DNA of 32,863 bases, from positions 1 to 32,863 of the forward strand of contig JANQQD010000362.1 of NCBI GenBank assembly GCA_028285185.1, given 5' to 3'. A model generated the notes under the pieces. It was given only the letters and a program-made list of their open reading frames with translations, did no database searches and had not been told where the DNA came from. Shown here piece after piece: positions 16,522-25,100 of this stretch (the first letter of the stretch is position 1; each line of letters begins with the position of its first letter). The DNA is from Anaerolineae bacterium (lineage in GTDB: Bacteria > Pseudomonadota > Alphaproteobacteria > DSM-16000 > Inquilinaceae). A program made the position numbers and the translations under genes.

Positions 16522-19038
16522 TCACGGTACGAGCGCGCCAGGGGCGAGCCGGGCAATCCAGCCCTCGACACCGCGGAAGGTCGACACGCGGCCTGCCACC
16601 CAGACCTGCCCTTCAGGCCCGATGGTGCTGTCCAACAGGCGCTCGAACTCGATCCCGGCCCCCATGACGTCATCGGCCAGCACCGTGCCGTCTGCCGGAT
16701 CGACCGCGCCGACCCAACCGACCGGGTCGCTGCCCAGACCCGACAGTGCCGGCGCATCGGCATATCCGGCAACGACGACACGCCCGTCCGAGACTGCCAA
16801 GCCGCCGATACCGACGACATCGTGGTCGATCAGGCAGCGCATCCACCCGATCGACCGGTCAACGGTCAATGCCGCGACCCATTGGCGAAACACGTCCGTG
16901 CCAGACGCCTCAGGACATCCATATGTGCCGTCTCCGGCCAGGTAGATCGTGCCGTCCGGCCCGACCGTGACGGCATTCAGCCGCGCTGAAGCACCCGCCA
17001 ACAGGTCGACCGGCGACTCCCAGACCAGCATGCCGTCCGCATCGACGACCGCGACATAGCCGAAGGCCGAGGCACCCCCGGACTCGGCCATACCGGTGCC
17101 GACGGCCACAATCGTGCCGTCGGGCGCAGCGGCCGCGTCGGTGAGGACAACCGTCCGGTCATACCCGTCGCCCTGCGGCAGGTGCGTGCGCCAGACAACG
17201 GTTCCCTCGCCGTCGACCGCGGCCAGCACGCCACGGCCATGCTCGAAATCGGCTCCGACCGACGGGCCGCCGACACCGCCCGCGACGATGGCCATGTCAC
17301 CCAGCCCCATGGCGGCGTGCAGGCCGAAGTCCTCGAACTGTCCGCGGGGCACCGGCGCGATATCCAGTTCCACCGTCTCGACCACCGTACCGTCGCCGTC
17401 CAGCACCCAGACCGGCGCCACGAACGCACGGGTCCGGTCGCCGTCGACCTCGACCCGGTCGGATGCATAGCCGGCGGCGACGATCCTGCCGCCGTTCAGC
17501 GCCACAACATCGCGCACGAACGGCTTCGCGCCGTTCCATTCGGGCAGCGCGGTCGACCACATCTGCGATCCGTCCGAAGCGAATGCGCGGACCCAAGGCA
17601 CCCGATGCCGTGTGGACTGTCCACCGTCGAGGCCAGCCGCCAGAATGACGCCGTCCTCGGTGACATCGATACCCTCCACCCGGGCGAACTGGTCCCGCAG
17701 CGATCGGTCGAACGGCATGCCGACCTGGCCCATCCGATCGGCATAGCGCGGCAGACGCAGGGTCTGGTCGCAAAGATCGGGCGCGCAAAGCGCGTGGAAC
17801 GCGGCCACCGGGCCGAGATCAACAATCTGCCCCGCGGGACCGAGGCTCTCCGGCAGCGGGCCGCCCAAAGCAACGGTCCGCACCGCACCGTCGGCATGGC
17901 CGGCGGCCAGCAGCAGCCCGCCAGCGCCGTCGGTCGCGGCGCCGGCACTCAATGCCGGCGCCGCGTCGATCACGTGCCGGCGGGCGCCTTCGGCAGGGTT
18001 CGGCCCTATGGTGCCGATCCAAAGCGAAGGGGCCTGGTCCGCATGGCGGGCGCTGCCGACGGCGACAGCGCGATCCACATCGGTCGCCGCAGACAGGATC
18101 TCAACGCGCTGGCCGCCATCGGCAAAGATACCGTGGCCGACATGCGCGCCATCCGGGCCGTAGACCGTCACACCGGAGGTGAAGCCATCGGCATCCCGCT
18201 CCGCCGGGCTGAACAGCATGATGTGCCCGTCATCCAGGGCAACCACGAAGCTGTCGGGGGCACCCGGTGCGGTCTGTCCCGTGGCACTCTGCGGTGTGCC
18301 CCAATTCATCGGCCGATCGGGGTCAGGCGGCAGTACGAACAGATGCAGTGGCTGGGTTTCGGACGCACCCTCCCCGGTCATCACCATGACTAGGCGGCCG
18401 TCCTCGACGATCGTCGCGTCCGTCAGCCGGCCGGTCAGGTCGGGCCTGAAAGCCGTGTCCAGGACGACACCCTGTCCAGGGGCCAGGCCGACAATCCAGC
18501 CCCGTGACATCCCGTCGGCCAGGGTTTCGCCGACGGCGATCAGCCCGTCGGATCCCGTCGTAACGGCGTGCAAGGCCTCGGCGCCGTCACCGTGGACGTA
18601 GAAGTTGGTCAGCCTGCCGTCGGCGCGCGCCGCCAGCACAAACCCATACCGCCCGGCAGTCTCACCGCCGACGACAGCATCGCCGACGATCCACAGCGAC
18701 CCGTCTGCTGCCTGCGTGACCCCACGGAACGCGAAGCTTTCGATCTCAGGAAAGCCGATGCCGGCGCCCAGGGCGGCAGAGCGCGCATCGAAGACGCGCG
18801 TCCACAAAACGGTGCCGTCATGGGCGAGCCGGGCGATCCAGCCAGCCGTCCCATCCCCATCCCGGTCCTGGGTGCCGACGACGATAGCACCGCCCTGCAC
18901 GCCGACGGCATCGTGCACGGTCACCTGCGCATCGTCTGCGCTCAGCTCCGCGATCCAGTTCGTAGGCTCCGCCCCGGCGGCCCCGAGCCCGCCACATACA
19001 GCAAGAAGTACAGCTAGACCCGCCCATGCAGACCGCAT
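16522..19038 (-). CDS. Exported 838-residue beta-propeller-type repeat protein
   Basis: A predicted secreted or periplasmic protein. The N-terminus MRSAWAGLAVLLAVCGGLG is a signal peptide with likely cleavage after AAGA. The rest is built of about ten or more degenerate units of the form GxxVVVGT..D...GWIARLxxDGTVLWTRxF (for example GWIARLAHDGTVLW, PWVRAFASDGSQMW, GYVAVVDADGMLVW, QWVAALTVDRSIGW, ending GWIARLAPGALVP), a PQQ/delta-60-like beta-propeller pattern. Each unit ends in a Trp-containing strand. I see no catalytic or cofactor motif. ATG 19038 starts at the signal peptide; ATG 19077 would add 13 polar residues. It lies downstream of the methyltransferase gene and 70 bases before the SDR-DoxX gene, all on the minus strand. 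A scaffold or sensor role is inference. Confidence 0.8.
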   Translation of the reverse strand: MRSAWAGLAVLLAVCGGLGAAGAEPTNWIAELSADDAQVTVHDAVGVQGGAIVVGTQDRDGDGTAGWIARLAHDGTVLWTRVFDARSAALGAGIGFPEIESFAFRGVTQAADGSLWIVGDAVVGGETAGRYGFVLAARADGRLTNFYVHGDGAEALHAVTTGSDGLIAVGETLADGMSRGWIVGLAPGQGVVLDTAFRPDLTGRLTDATIVEDGRLVMVMTGEGASETQPLHLFVLPPDPDRPMNWGTPQSATGQTAPGAPDSFVVALDDGHIMLFSPAERDADGFTSGVTVYGPDGAHVGHGIFADGGQRVEILSAATDVDRAVAVGSARHADQAPSLWIGTIGPNPAEGARRHVIDAAPALSAGAATDGAGGLLLAAGHADGAVRTVALGGPLPESLGPAGQIVDLGPVAAFHALCAPDLCDQTLRLPRYADRMGQVGMPFDRSLRDQFARVEGIDVTEDGVILAAGLDGGQSTRHRVPWVRAFASDGSQMWSTALPEWNGAKPFVRDVVALNGGRIVAAGYASDRVEVDGDRTRAFVAPVWVLDGDGTVVETVELDIAPVPRGQFEDFGLHAAMGLGDMAIVAGGVGGPSVGADFEHGRGVLAAVDGEGTVVWRTHLPQGDGYDRTVVLTDAAAAPDGTIVAVGTGMAESGGASAFGYVAVVDADGMLVWESPVDLLAGASARLNAVTVGPDGTIYLAGDGTYGCPEASGTDVFRQWVAALTVDRSIGWMRCLIDHDVVGIGGLAVSDGRVVVAGYADAPALSGLGSDPVGWVGAVDPADGTVLADDVMGAGIEFERLLDSTIGPEGQVWVAGRVSTFRGVEGWIARLAPGALVP

Positions 19039-19158
19039 AACCCGCCCCCGTTCATTGTTCTGTTGCGGCGTCGGCATAGTAGAGGACGGACACTGAAGAC
19101 GAAATCGCTGGGGTCCGCCGACGATTGGCCGATGCCGGTGCGCCGATTCCGCCGGCGG

Positions 19159-20034
19159 CTAATCTCCCACCGCCGATGCCATCGCCCCCTCGGCGTTCTG
19201 CCAGACCACGATCCCCGAGCCGTGGAAATCCTTGTGCGGATAGTCCGCCCAGGCGACGTTCCGTGTGCTGCGCAGCAGGTAGTTGGCGCCATAGCTGAGC
19301 CGCAAGCCCCAGCCACGGTGGGGCAAAACGAAGTATCCGTCCCATACCACGAAGCTGCGGTGGATACGTTCGATCTTCAGATCGCAGCGGGCACAGAGCG
19401 CCATCAGAATATCCGACGTGATGATCGAAATATGGCCCGTATGATCCGGCCGGAGCTTCGGCCGGAAACGCTTGAACTGCCCGCGATGCATGAAACGCAG
19501 GCGTTCGAAGATGTTCTGAGGGTTGGGCACCTCCATGAAGACGAGCCCGCCGGGCTTCAGCGTCCGCTGAAACTCCTTCAGCATGGCGCCGGGCGCTTCG
19601 AGATGCTCCAGCACCTCCGAACAGATGATCACGTCGAAGCTATCGGGCTCGAAGGGGGCCAGCTTGTCGCGATTGAGGTCGACCCCGGTGTAGCGCATCA
19701 GGCCCCGATAGTCCTGAAAGGGCTTGCCGGGCCGGGGCCCTGCATCACCGGGAATGCGGTCGCATCCCCAAAGATTGCGGTAGCCATGGTGGTGCAGCGC
19801 CTTTGCCAGGAACCCCCAAGAGCTTCCGACGTCAAGGATGCGCGCGTCGGCCGGGACCTTCTCCTCCCGCAGAAAGCCGATCAGCTCGGCATGGCGGCGG
19901 GTCGTCAGGTCTCGGCCCCAGCTGCCGTCGGCCAGCGTCTCGTCGGAGATGAAGACCTCTTCCCCGATCGGCCGAAGCACGCCAAGCGCCGCGCCGATCC
20001 GGCCCACCAGCGAACGAAACACGGACTTGCGCAT
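19159..20034 (-). CDS. Class I SAM-dependent methyltransferase
   Basis: A 291-residue cytosolic methyltransferase. Motif I is ILDVGSSWGFLAKAL (glycine loop at residues about 66-80). The motif II/post-I region is LWGCDRIPGD, and the family-typical FDVIICSEVLEHLEAPG with FQRTLKPGGLVFMEVPNP follows, the signature of the Methyltransf_11/23 type acting on small molecules or lipids. The C-terminal third (HTGHISIITSDILMALC, FVVWDGYFVLPHRGWG) fits methyltransferases of glycan or lipid biosynthesis clusters, but no glycosyltransferase neighbours exist here, so the acceptor is unknown. The start ATG at 20034 is the only sensible one. The next gene, an SH3-domain protein, ends 90 bases upstream. Confidence 0.85.
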   Translation of the reverse strand: MRKSVFRSLVGRIGAALGVLRPIGEEVFISDETLADGSWGRDLTTRRHAELIGFLREEKVPADARILDVGSSWGFLAKALHHHGYRNLWGCDRIPGDAGPRPGKPFQDYRGLMRYTGVDLNRDKLAPFEPDSFDVIICSEVLEHLEAPGAMLKEFQRTLKPGGLVFMEVPNPQNIFERLRFMHRGQFKRFRPKLRPDHTGHISIITSDILMALCARCDLKIERIHRSFVVWDGYFVLPHRGWGLRLSYGANYLLRSTRNVAWADYPHKDFHGSGIVVWQNAEGAMASAVGD

Positions 20035-20123
20035 ATGGATGAGATACCCCGAGACCGCAACCGCCGGAAGCTAGCGGCCGGTATCGGAGAAGCCAACGAA
20101 AACCGGCGGGGCCTCGACCCTGG

Positions 20124-20465
20124 TCACCCCGCGGCGGGCGCAATATGGGTCAGCGGCAACCAGCCAAGTTCGCCGTCATCGGTCCGGCACCAGGCCCACC
20201 CGCCGGCCTCTTCCAGCACCTCGACGGCAGCGCCTTCGCTAAGCGTCAGCTCGCGCGCGACGTAGTCACGCGTGAGCGTCCCGGAACTGCCGGAGATCTC
20301 GATAAAGGCGTCGGGCACCCATCCCTCGCGGCCCGACGCGGCCTTTGCCCATATGAACGCGGGCCATTCGTCGTCACGCTGGCCCAGCGCCAGCGTGTCC
20401 CCGGCCTTGCCCGCAATCGGCTCGGGATAGGCACTGCGATGCGCACGGGTTACGACCGCACGCAT
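20124..20465 (-). CDS. Small protein with two SH3-like domains
   Basis: A 113-residue protein of two bacterial SH3-like units: residues about 10-58 (AGKAGDTLALGQRDDEWP, GREGWVPDAFIEI) and about 65-110 (TLSEGAAVEVLEEAGGWAWC, DGELGWLPLTHI). Each ends in the G-W-(V/L)-P strand typical of SH3 folds. The ATG at 20465 is preferred: AAGGA stands about nine bases upstream, whereas the frame start at 20486 is a TTG next to the tautomerase stop. There is no signal peptide, so it should be cytoplasmic; it probably binds a ligand or partner. It follows the tautomerase by 21 bases and is likely co-transcribed with it. Confidence 0.8.
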   Translation of the reverse strand: MRAVVTRAHRSAYPEPIAGKAGDTLALGQRDDEWPAFIWAKAASGREGWVPDAFIEISGSSGTLTRDYVARELTLSEGAAVEVLEEAGGWAWCRTDDGELGWLPLTHIAPAAG

Positions 20466-20486
20466 CGCCCCGTCCTTGCCTGCCAA

Positions 20487-20879
20487 TCAGCGGTTGACGT
20501 AGCGCTCTGCCATGACAACGCCGCCATAGCCCCAGTTCTCCAGAGGGATCTCATTGACGATCACATAGCTCGCCTCGGGGATGGCTCCAACCACCTCACG
20601 CAGCAGCGCGAACCCGGCTTCGATCATTGCCGCCTTCTCGCCGGGCGTGTTCGTGGCCTGGCTCACCTTCAGCTCCATATGGGCGGCCACCTGGCCTTCG
20701 ACCAATGGAACACCGCCGATCCCCCAGGCGGCCGTGTCTCCATCCTCGATCCTGACAGAGATCAACTCCCGCTTCTTGCGCATGATGTCGTCCATCAGAC
20801 GTGTCGTCTCGGCGATCAGACGGGATTTCTCATCCGCGCCCAGGGACCGTCCGCTTGTCGTGATCTCGATATAGGGCAT
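20487..20879 (-). CDS. Tautomerase family protein (double-length 4-OT-like)
   Basis: A 130-residue member of the tautomerase superfamily. It starts MPYIEI, so after Met removal Pro1 would be the catalytic base, as in 4-oxalocrotonate tautomerase and relatives. Two 4-OT-like halves can be seen: residues 1-60 (SLGADEKSRLIAETTRLMDDIM) and 61-130 (MELKVSQATNTPGEKAAMIEAGFALLREVVG, split as MELKVSQATN and TPGEKAAMIEAGFALL). This is the cis-CaaD/MSAD-like length. The reaction is unknown. The start at 20879 is chosen for MPxI and for GGAGG eight bases upstream; a frame extending to 20927 would hide Pro1. It diverges from a lysR gene across about 100 bases, which suggests LysR control, and heads a unit with the SH3 protein. 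Confidence 0.87.
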   Translation of the reverse strand: MPYIEITTSGRSLGADEKSRLIAETTRLMDDIMRKKRELISVRIEDGDTAAWGIGGVPLVEGQVAAHMELKVSQATNTPGEKAAMIEAGFALLREVVGAIPEASYVIVNEIPLENWGYGGVVMAERYVNR

Positions 20880-20927
20880 CTGTCCTGCCTCCGGTTGAAG
20901 TGTCGCCGGAGATATGGGCGAAACCAT

Positions 20928-20963
20928 CTATACAAAAAATCGGAACTATCAGAAGGTATAGTT
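20928..20963. promoter_or_regulatory. Candidate LysR operator and divergent promoter region
   Basis: Two overlapping dyads lie in the 103-base gap between the tautomerase and lysR starts: CTATAC (20928-20933) with GTATAG (20956-20961), and AACTAT (20944-20949) with ATAGTT (20958-20963), eight bases between the arms. TATAGA on the minus strand (20932-20927) and TATAGT on the plus strand (20957-20962) could be -10 hexamers of the two divergent promoters. This is the usual place for LysR binding, but the exact T-N11-A box is not clear. Confidence 0.45.
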
Positions 20964-20982
20964 TCGTGATACCAAAGCCTAC

Positions 20983-21876
20983 ATGGCAACGAACCTGGAT
21001 ATGGACTGTCTGAGGACCCTGGTGGAAATCGCCGATTCCGGCAGTTTCGCCGCTGCCGGCGCGCGTGTCGGCCGCTCGCTGCCGGCTGTCAGCCAGCAGG
21101 TCGAGCGATTGTCGGCGCAGGCCGGTGCCAGACTGTTCCAGAGGGACGGTCGCCGCATGGTGCTGACTGCGCCGGGTGAACGGCTGCTGAGCTATGCCCG
21201 GCGGATCCTGGAGACGAATGATGCGGCCGTCGGCGCTCTGGGGGCGTTCGACGTTACCGGCACAGTCCGGCTGGGCGCCGCGCAGGACGTTGCCGATGCC
21301 GGCCTGCCCGACGTGCTCCGCCGGTTCGCCGCAAGCCATCCGGGTGTGCGCCTTGAGGTGCGTGTCGACAACAGCCGGCCGCTGATAGAAGCGGTCGATG
21401 ACGGCAGCCTGGACCTCGCGCTCACTCTACGGACGGCCGACGCGCGCAACTGGCTGTCGCTGACACGCGAGCCGATGGTTTGGATCGGCCATCACGCGTT
21501 CGCGGTGCCGGGGACGCATCCGCTGCCGCTGGCGATCTTTCCCGGTGCCTGCACCTACCGTGAGGCGGCCCTTACGGCCCTAGACGCCGGCGGCATCGAC
21601 TGGGAGATCGTGTACGAGAGCCCGAGTCTGTCCGGGCTACGCGCAGCCGTCAGCGCCGGCCTCGCAGTCACCGTGCGGACCACCCGGCTGGCTGGCGCCG
21701 GCCTGCGTGTTCTGGACGGCGGCGACGGCCTTCCGGACCTTCCCCATTTGGAATTCGGGCTGTTGCTGGCCCGCGCCAATCCGGCGGCGGCCGTCGAGCG
21801 TCTCGCCGCGGCCTTTACCGAAGCCTTTGCCGTCGGATCGCCGACACAGGCGGTTTCTCCCGCCATCGGGCAGTGA
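20983..21876 (+). CDS. LysR-family transcriptional regulator
   Basis: A 297-residue LysR regulator. The N-terminal helix-turn-helix spans residues about 8-65 (LRTLVEIADSGSFAAAGARV, RSLPAVSQQVERLSAQAGARLFQR as LPAVSQQVERL and AGARLFQRDGR). A long linker helix follows, then the periplasmic-binding-like effector domain (VRLGAAQDVADAG, LEVRVDNSRPLIEAVDDGSLDLAL, GLRAAVSAGLAVTVR). It diverges from the tautomerase-SH3 pair, so it most likely regulates that pair and itself. The effector is unknown; a tautomerase substrate or product is a reasonable guess. The ATG at 20983 has no strong Shine-Dalgarno; ATG at residue 7 is the only near alternative. The length is normal for the family. Confidence 0.92.
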   Translation: MATNLDMDCLRTLVEIADSGSFAAAGARVGRSLPAVSQQVERLSAQAGARLFQRDGRRMVLTAPGERLLSYARRILETNDAAVGALGAFDVTGTVRLGAAQDVADAGLPDVLRRFAASHPGVRLEVRVDNSRPLIEAVDDGSLDLALTLRTADARNWLSLTREPMVWIGHHAFAVPGTHPLPLAIFPGACTYREAALTALDAGGIDWEIVYESPSLSGLRAAVSAGLAVTVRTTRLAGAGLRVLDGGDGLPDLPHLEFGLLLARANPAAAVERLAAAFTEAFAVGSPTQAVSPAIGQ

Positions 21877-22000
21877 AGAACTGAGGGCGCTGGGAGTGAT
21901 CGGACGGCGCCAAGTGGCCAAAGGCGCTCAGGCGTGAGCCAACATGTCGGCCTGATGCCCATATTTATATAAGATACATTCCTATAAGTTACCGATTTTT

Positions 22001-22020
22001 AAGATCTATTGGCAGATCTT
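22001..22020. repeat. Perfect inverted repeat upstream of the WD40 gene
   Basis: AAGATCT (22001-22007) and AGATCTT (22014-22020) are separated by ATTGGC, in an AT-rich island (21958-22048) about 100 bases before the WD40 start. A T-run precedes rather than follows the arms on the plus strand, so this is not a terminator for lysR. It could be an operator. Confidence 0.4.
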
Positions 22021-22120
22021 GTTGACCCAAGGAGATCCTCCCGAAAAATGACGCAGCGTGCGACGATGTTCTAGCATAGAGCGTCAGATCGCCGAATCTC
22101 GAAGCGCGGAGCACCCTGGC

Positions 22121-25100
22121 ATGGCACCATCTCGGATGTGCCGGCGCAGAACCCGAACAGGGCTGTCGCTGGCGCGGCTGTTCGGTCTCGCGTTGATGCT
22201 TTGCACCGTGGCCGGCGCCGGATGGGCGGAGCCATTGCGGTACGTCCCGCAAGCAGGCCTCACCAATCTCGATCCCGATGAGGTTCTCTTTCATCCCGCA
22301 GACGGAACACGGCTGCTGGTCGTCAACCAGGACGGCCGGATCGATCTGTTCGACATTGCGGACCCCGACCACCCCGTCAAGACGGCCGAGATCGTGGCGG
22401 GAGCGCACGAGGCAGCCTTCCATCCATCCGGGGATCGCATCGTGTCCGCCGGCTTCGACGGCACCGTGCGCCAATGGGCCCTGGACGGAGCGCCGCTGGC
22501 GGAGCCCTTCCGCGGCCACGAAGGCCAGGTCCGCAGCGTCGCCTACAGCCCGGCCGGCGACCGTATCGTCTCAGGCGGCGAGGATGGCACGGTGCGGCTA
22601 TGGAGCCTCGACGGCACGCCACGGGGCATGCCCTTTACCGGCCATACCGAGGCGGTCGTCAGTGTCGCGTTCAGCCCGGAGGGTGACCTCATCCTGTCCG
22701 CTTCGTACGACGACACGCTGCGGCTTTGGACACCGGACGGCACGCCGGTCGGCGAGCCGTTTCGTGGCCATTGGGAGTCCGTCTGGAATGCCGCGTTCCA
22801 CCCGGATGGCGACCATATCGTCTCTGCCGGATATGACGGAACGGTAAGGCTCTGGACCTTAGACGGCGAACCGGCCGCCTTCCCTTTCCGCGGACATGAC
22901 GAGCCGGTGGCAGGCGTCGCCGTCAGCCCGGCCGGTGACCGCATCGCCTCTGCTGGGTTCGACAGAACGGTGCGGCTGTGGACGCTGGACGGGATGCAGG
23001 CGGCACAACCCTTCCGGGGCCACCAGAGCTTCGTCTACAGCGTGGCCTTCAGCCCGACCGGCGACCGCATTGCGTCGGCTGGCAGTGACGGCACCGTGCA
23101 GATCTGGGCACTTGCCGGGGCGTCGGCGCCCGAGCCATTTCGCGGCCATCGCGGCCCAATCCACAGCGTTGCCTTCAACCCGGCGGGCGACCGCATCGTG
23201 TCTGCCGGCCGGGACGGCACGGCACGGGTGTGGACCCTGGACGGTACGCCAACCTCCGACCGGATCCGTCGTCAGGACGATCCGCATCTGATCGGTCGGG
23301 ACGGGATGATCGCCAGCGTCGCCTTCAATCCAGCGGGCGACCGCATTGCAACGGCCGGGCAGGACGGCAGAGTCCGTTTGTGGATCGTCGACGGGAACCT
23401 TGCCGTCGGGGCCTTTCGGCAGCATCGAGCACCGCTTCTGGGCGTCACCTTCACCCCGGCCGGGGATCACCTGGTGTCCGCCGGTTGGGACGGCACCATC
23501 CGGCTGTGGACCTTGGACGGCACACCGGTCGGTCGGCCGTTCCGCGGCCATGAAGGCCCCATCTTGGGTGTAGCCGTCAATCCGGCGGGGGATCTTATCG
23601 CGTCTGCCAGCCGGGATGGCACGGTTCGGCTGTGGGGCCTGGACGGGACGCCGGCCGCCGAGCCCTTTCACGGCCATGACGGTTGGGTCCGGGCTGTTGC
23701 CTTCAGTCCCACGGGCGATCTCATCGTCACCGCCGGTCAGGACGGCACGGTGCGGCTGTGGACCCTGGACGGCGCGCTAGCAGCCGAGCCCTTCCGCGGG
23801 CATGACGGCTGGGTAGGGGCCGTTGCGTTCAGCCCTGTGGGGGACCGCATCGTGTCGGCCGGGCGCGACGGCACGGTGCGGCAATGGACCCTGGACGGCA
23901 CACCTGCCGCCGAACCCATTCGCGGCCATGAGGGCTGGGTGGGATCCGTCGCCGTCAACCCGGCGGGGGACCGGATCGTATCCGGCGGCCGGGACGGCAT
24001 CGTGCGCCTGTGGACCCTGGACGGCACGCCCGTGGGCGAGCCCTTCGGCCGGCATCGGGGCCGGATCGTCAGCGGCGCTTTCAACGTTGCCGGCAACCGC
24101 TTTGTCTCCGTCGATGATGAAGGGGTCGTCAGGCTGCTGCTGCCCGAGGAAATGCCGGCCACGCCCCCTCTGGAGGGTGATGACGGCGCGATCGCCAGTG
24201 CCGCCATCGCAGGTGCAGGCGACGGCATCGTGACTGGCGGCGAAGACGGCATGCTGCGGCTCTGGGCGGCCGACGGCACGCCGGCCGGAGAGCCCTGGCG
24301 CGGGCATCAAGGCCGGGTGGAGGTAGCCGCCTTCACCCCGGACGGCGACGGCATCGTCTCCGGCGGCGAGGACGGCATCGTGCGGCTGTGGCTGCCGGAC
24401 GGCACGCCGGCCGCCGAACCATTCGAAGGCCATGACGGGCCGGTTCGCAGCTTGGCCGTCACGCCGGCGAGCGACCGCATCGTCTCCGGCGGTGCCGATG
24501 GGACGGTGCGGTTGTGGGCGCTCGACGGCACCCCGGCGGCACAGCCCTTCGGCGGCCATGGCGGGGCGGTCGTCAGCTTGACCGTGAACGCGGCCGGGGA
24601 CCGCATCGTGTCCGGCGGCGAAGACGGTACGGTGCGGCTTTGGGCGCTGGACGGCACACCGGCAGCCGCGCCCTTTCAGGGTCATGACGGGGCGGTTGCC
24701 GCTGTCGCCCTCAATTCGGCCGGTGACCGCATCGCCTCAGCCGGCGCCGACGGCACCGTCCGGCTGTGGACCATGGATGGCGCGCCGGCAGCCCTGCCGT
24801 TCGTCGGGCACGAGGGGCCGGTGGTGAGTGTCGCGTTCAATCCGGCCGGCAGCCGCATACAGTCCGCCGGGCGGGACGGCACGATCCGCCTCTGGGCCTT
24901 GGAGGGGACGCTGCTGGCCGAGCCCATCCGCGGGCACGAGCAATTGGCAGTCGAGACCATCTATCACTCGGTCAGCGACCGCCTGGCCTTCGGCCCCAAC
25001 GGCGACCGCATCGCGTTCGCCAGCAAAGACGGGCACGTGCGGTTATGGACCTTGGATGCAAGGCCGGCCGTCCAGACCTTCAGCGGCCATGACCGGCCGG

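Noticed and set aside
22048..22074. Eight-codon frame (MTQRATMF) before the WD40 gene
   Set aside because: AAGGAG lies about 13 bases upstream, too far for a good start, and nothing else supports a leader peptide.
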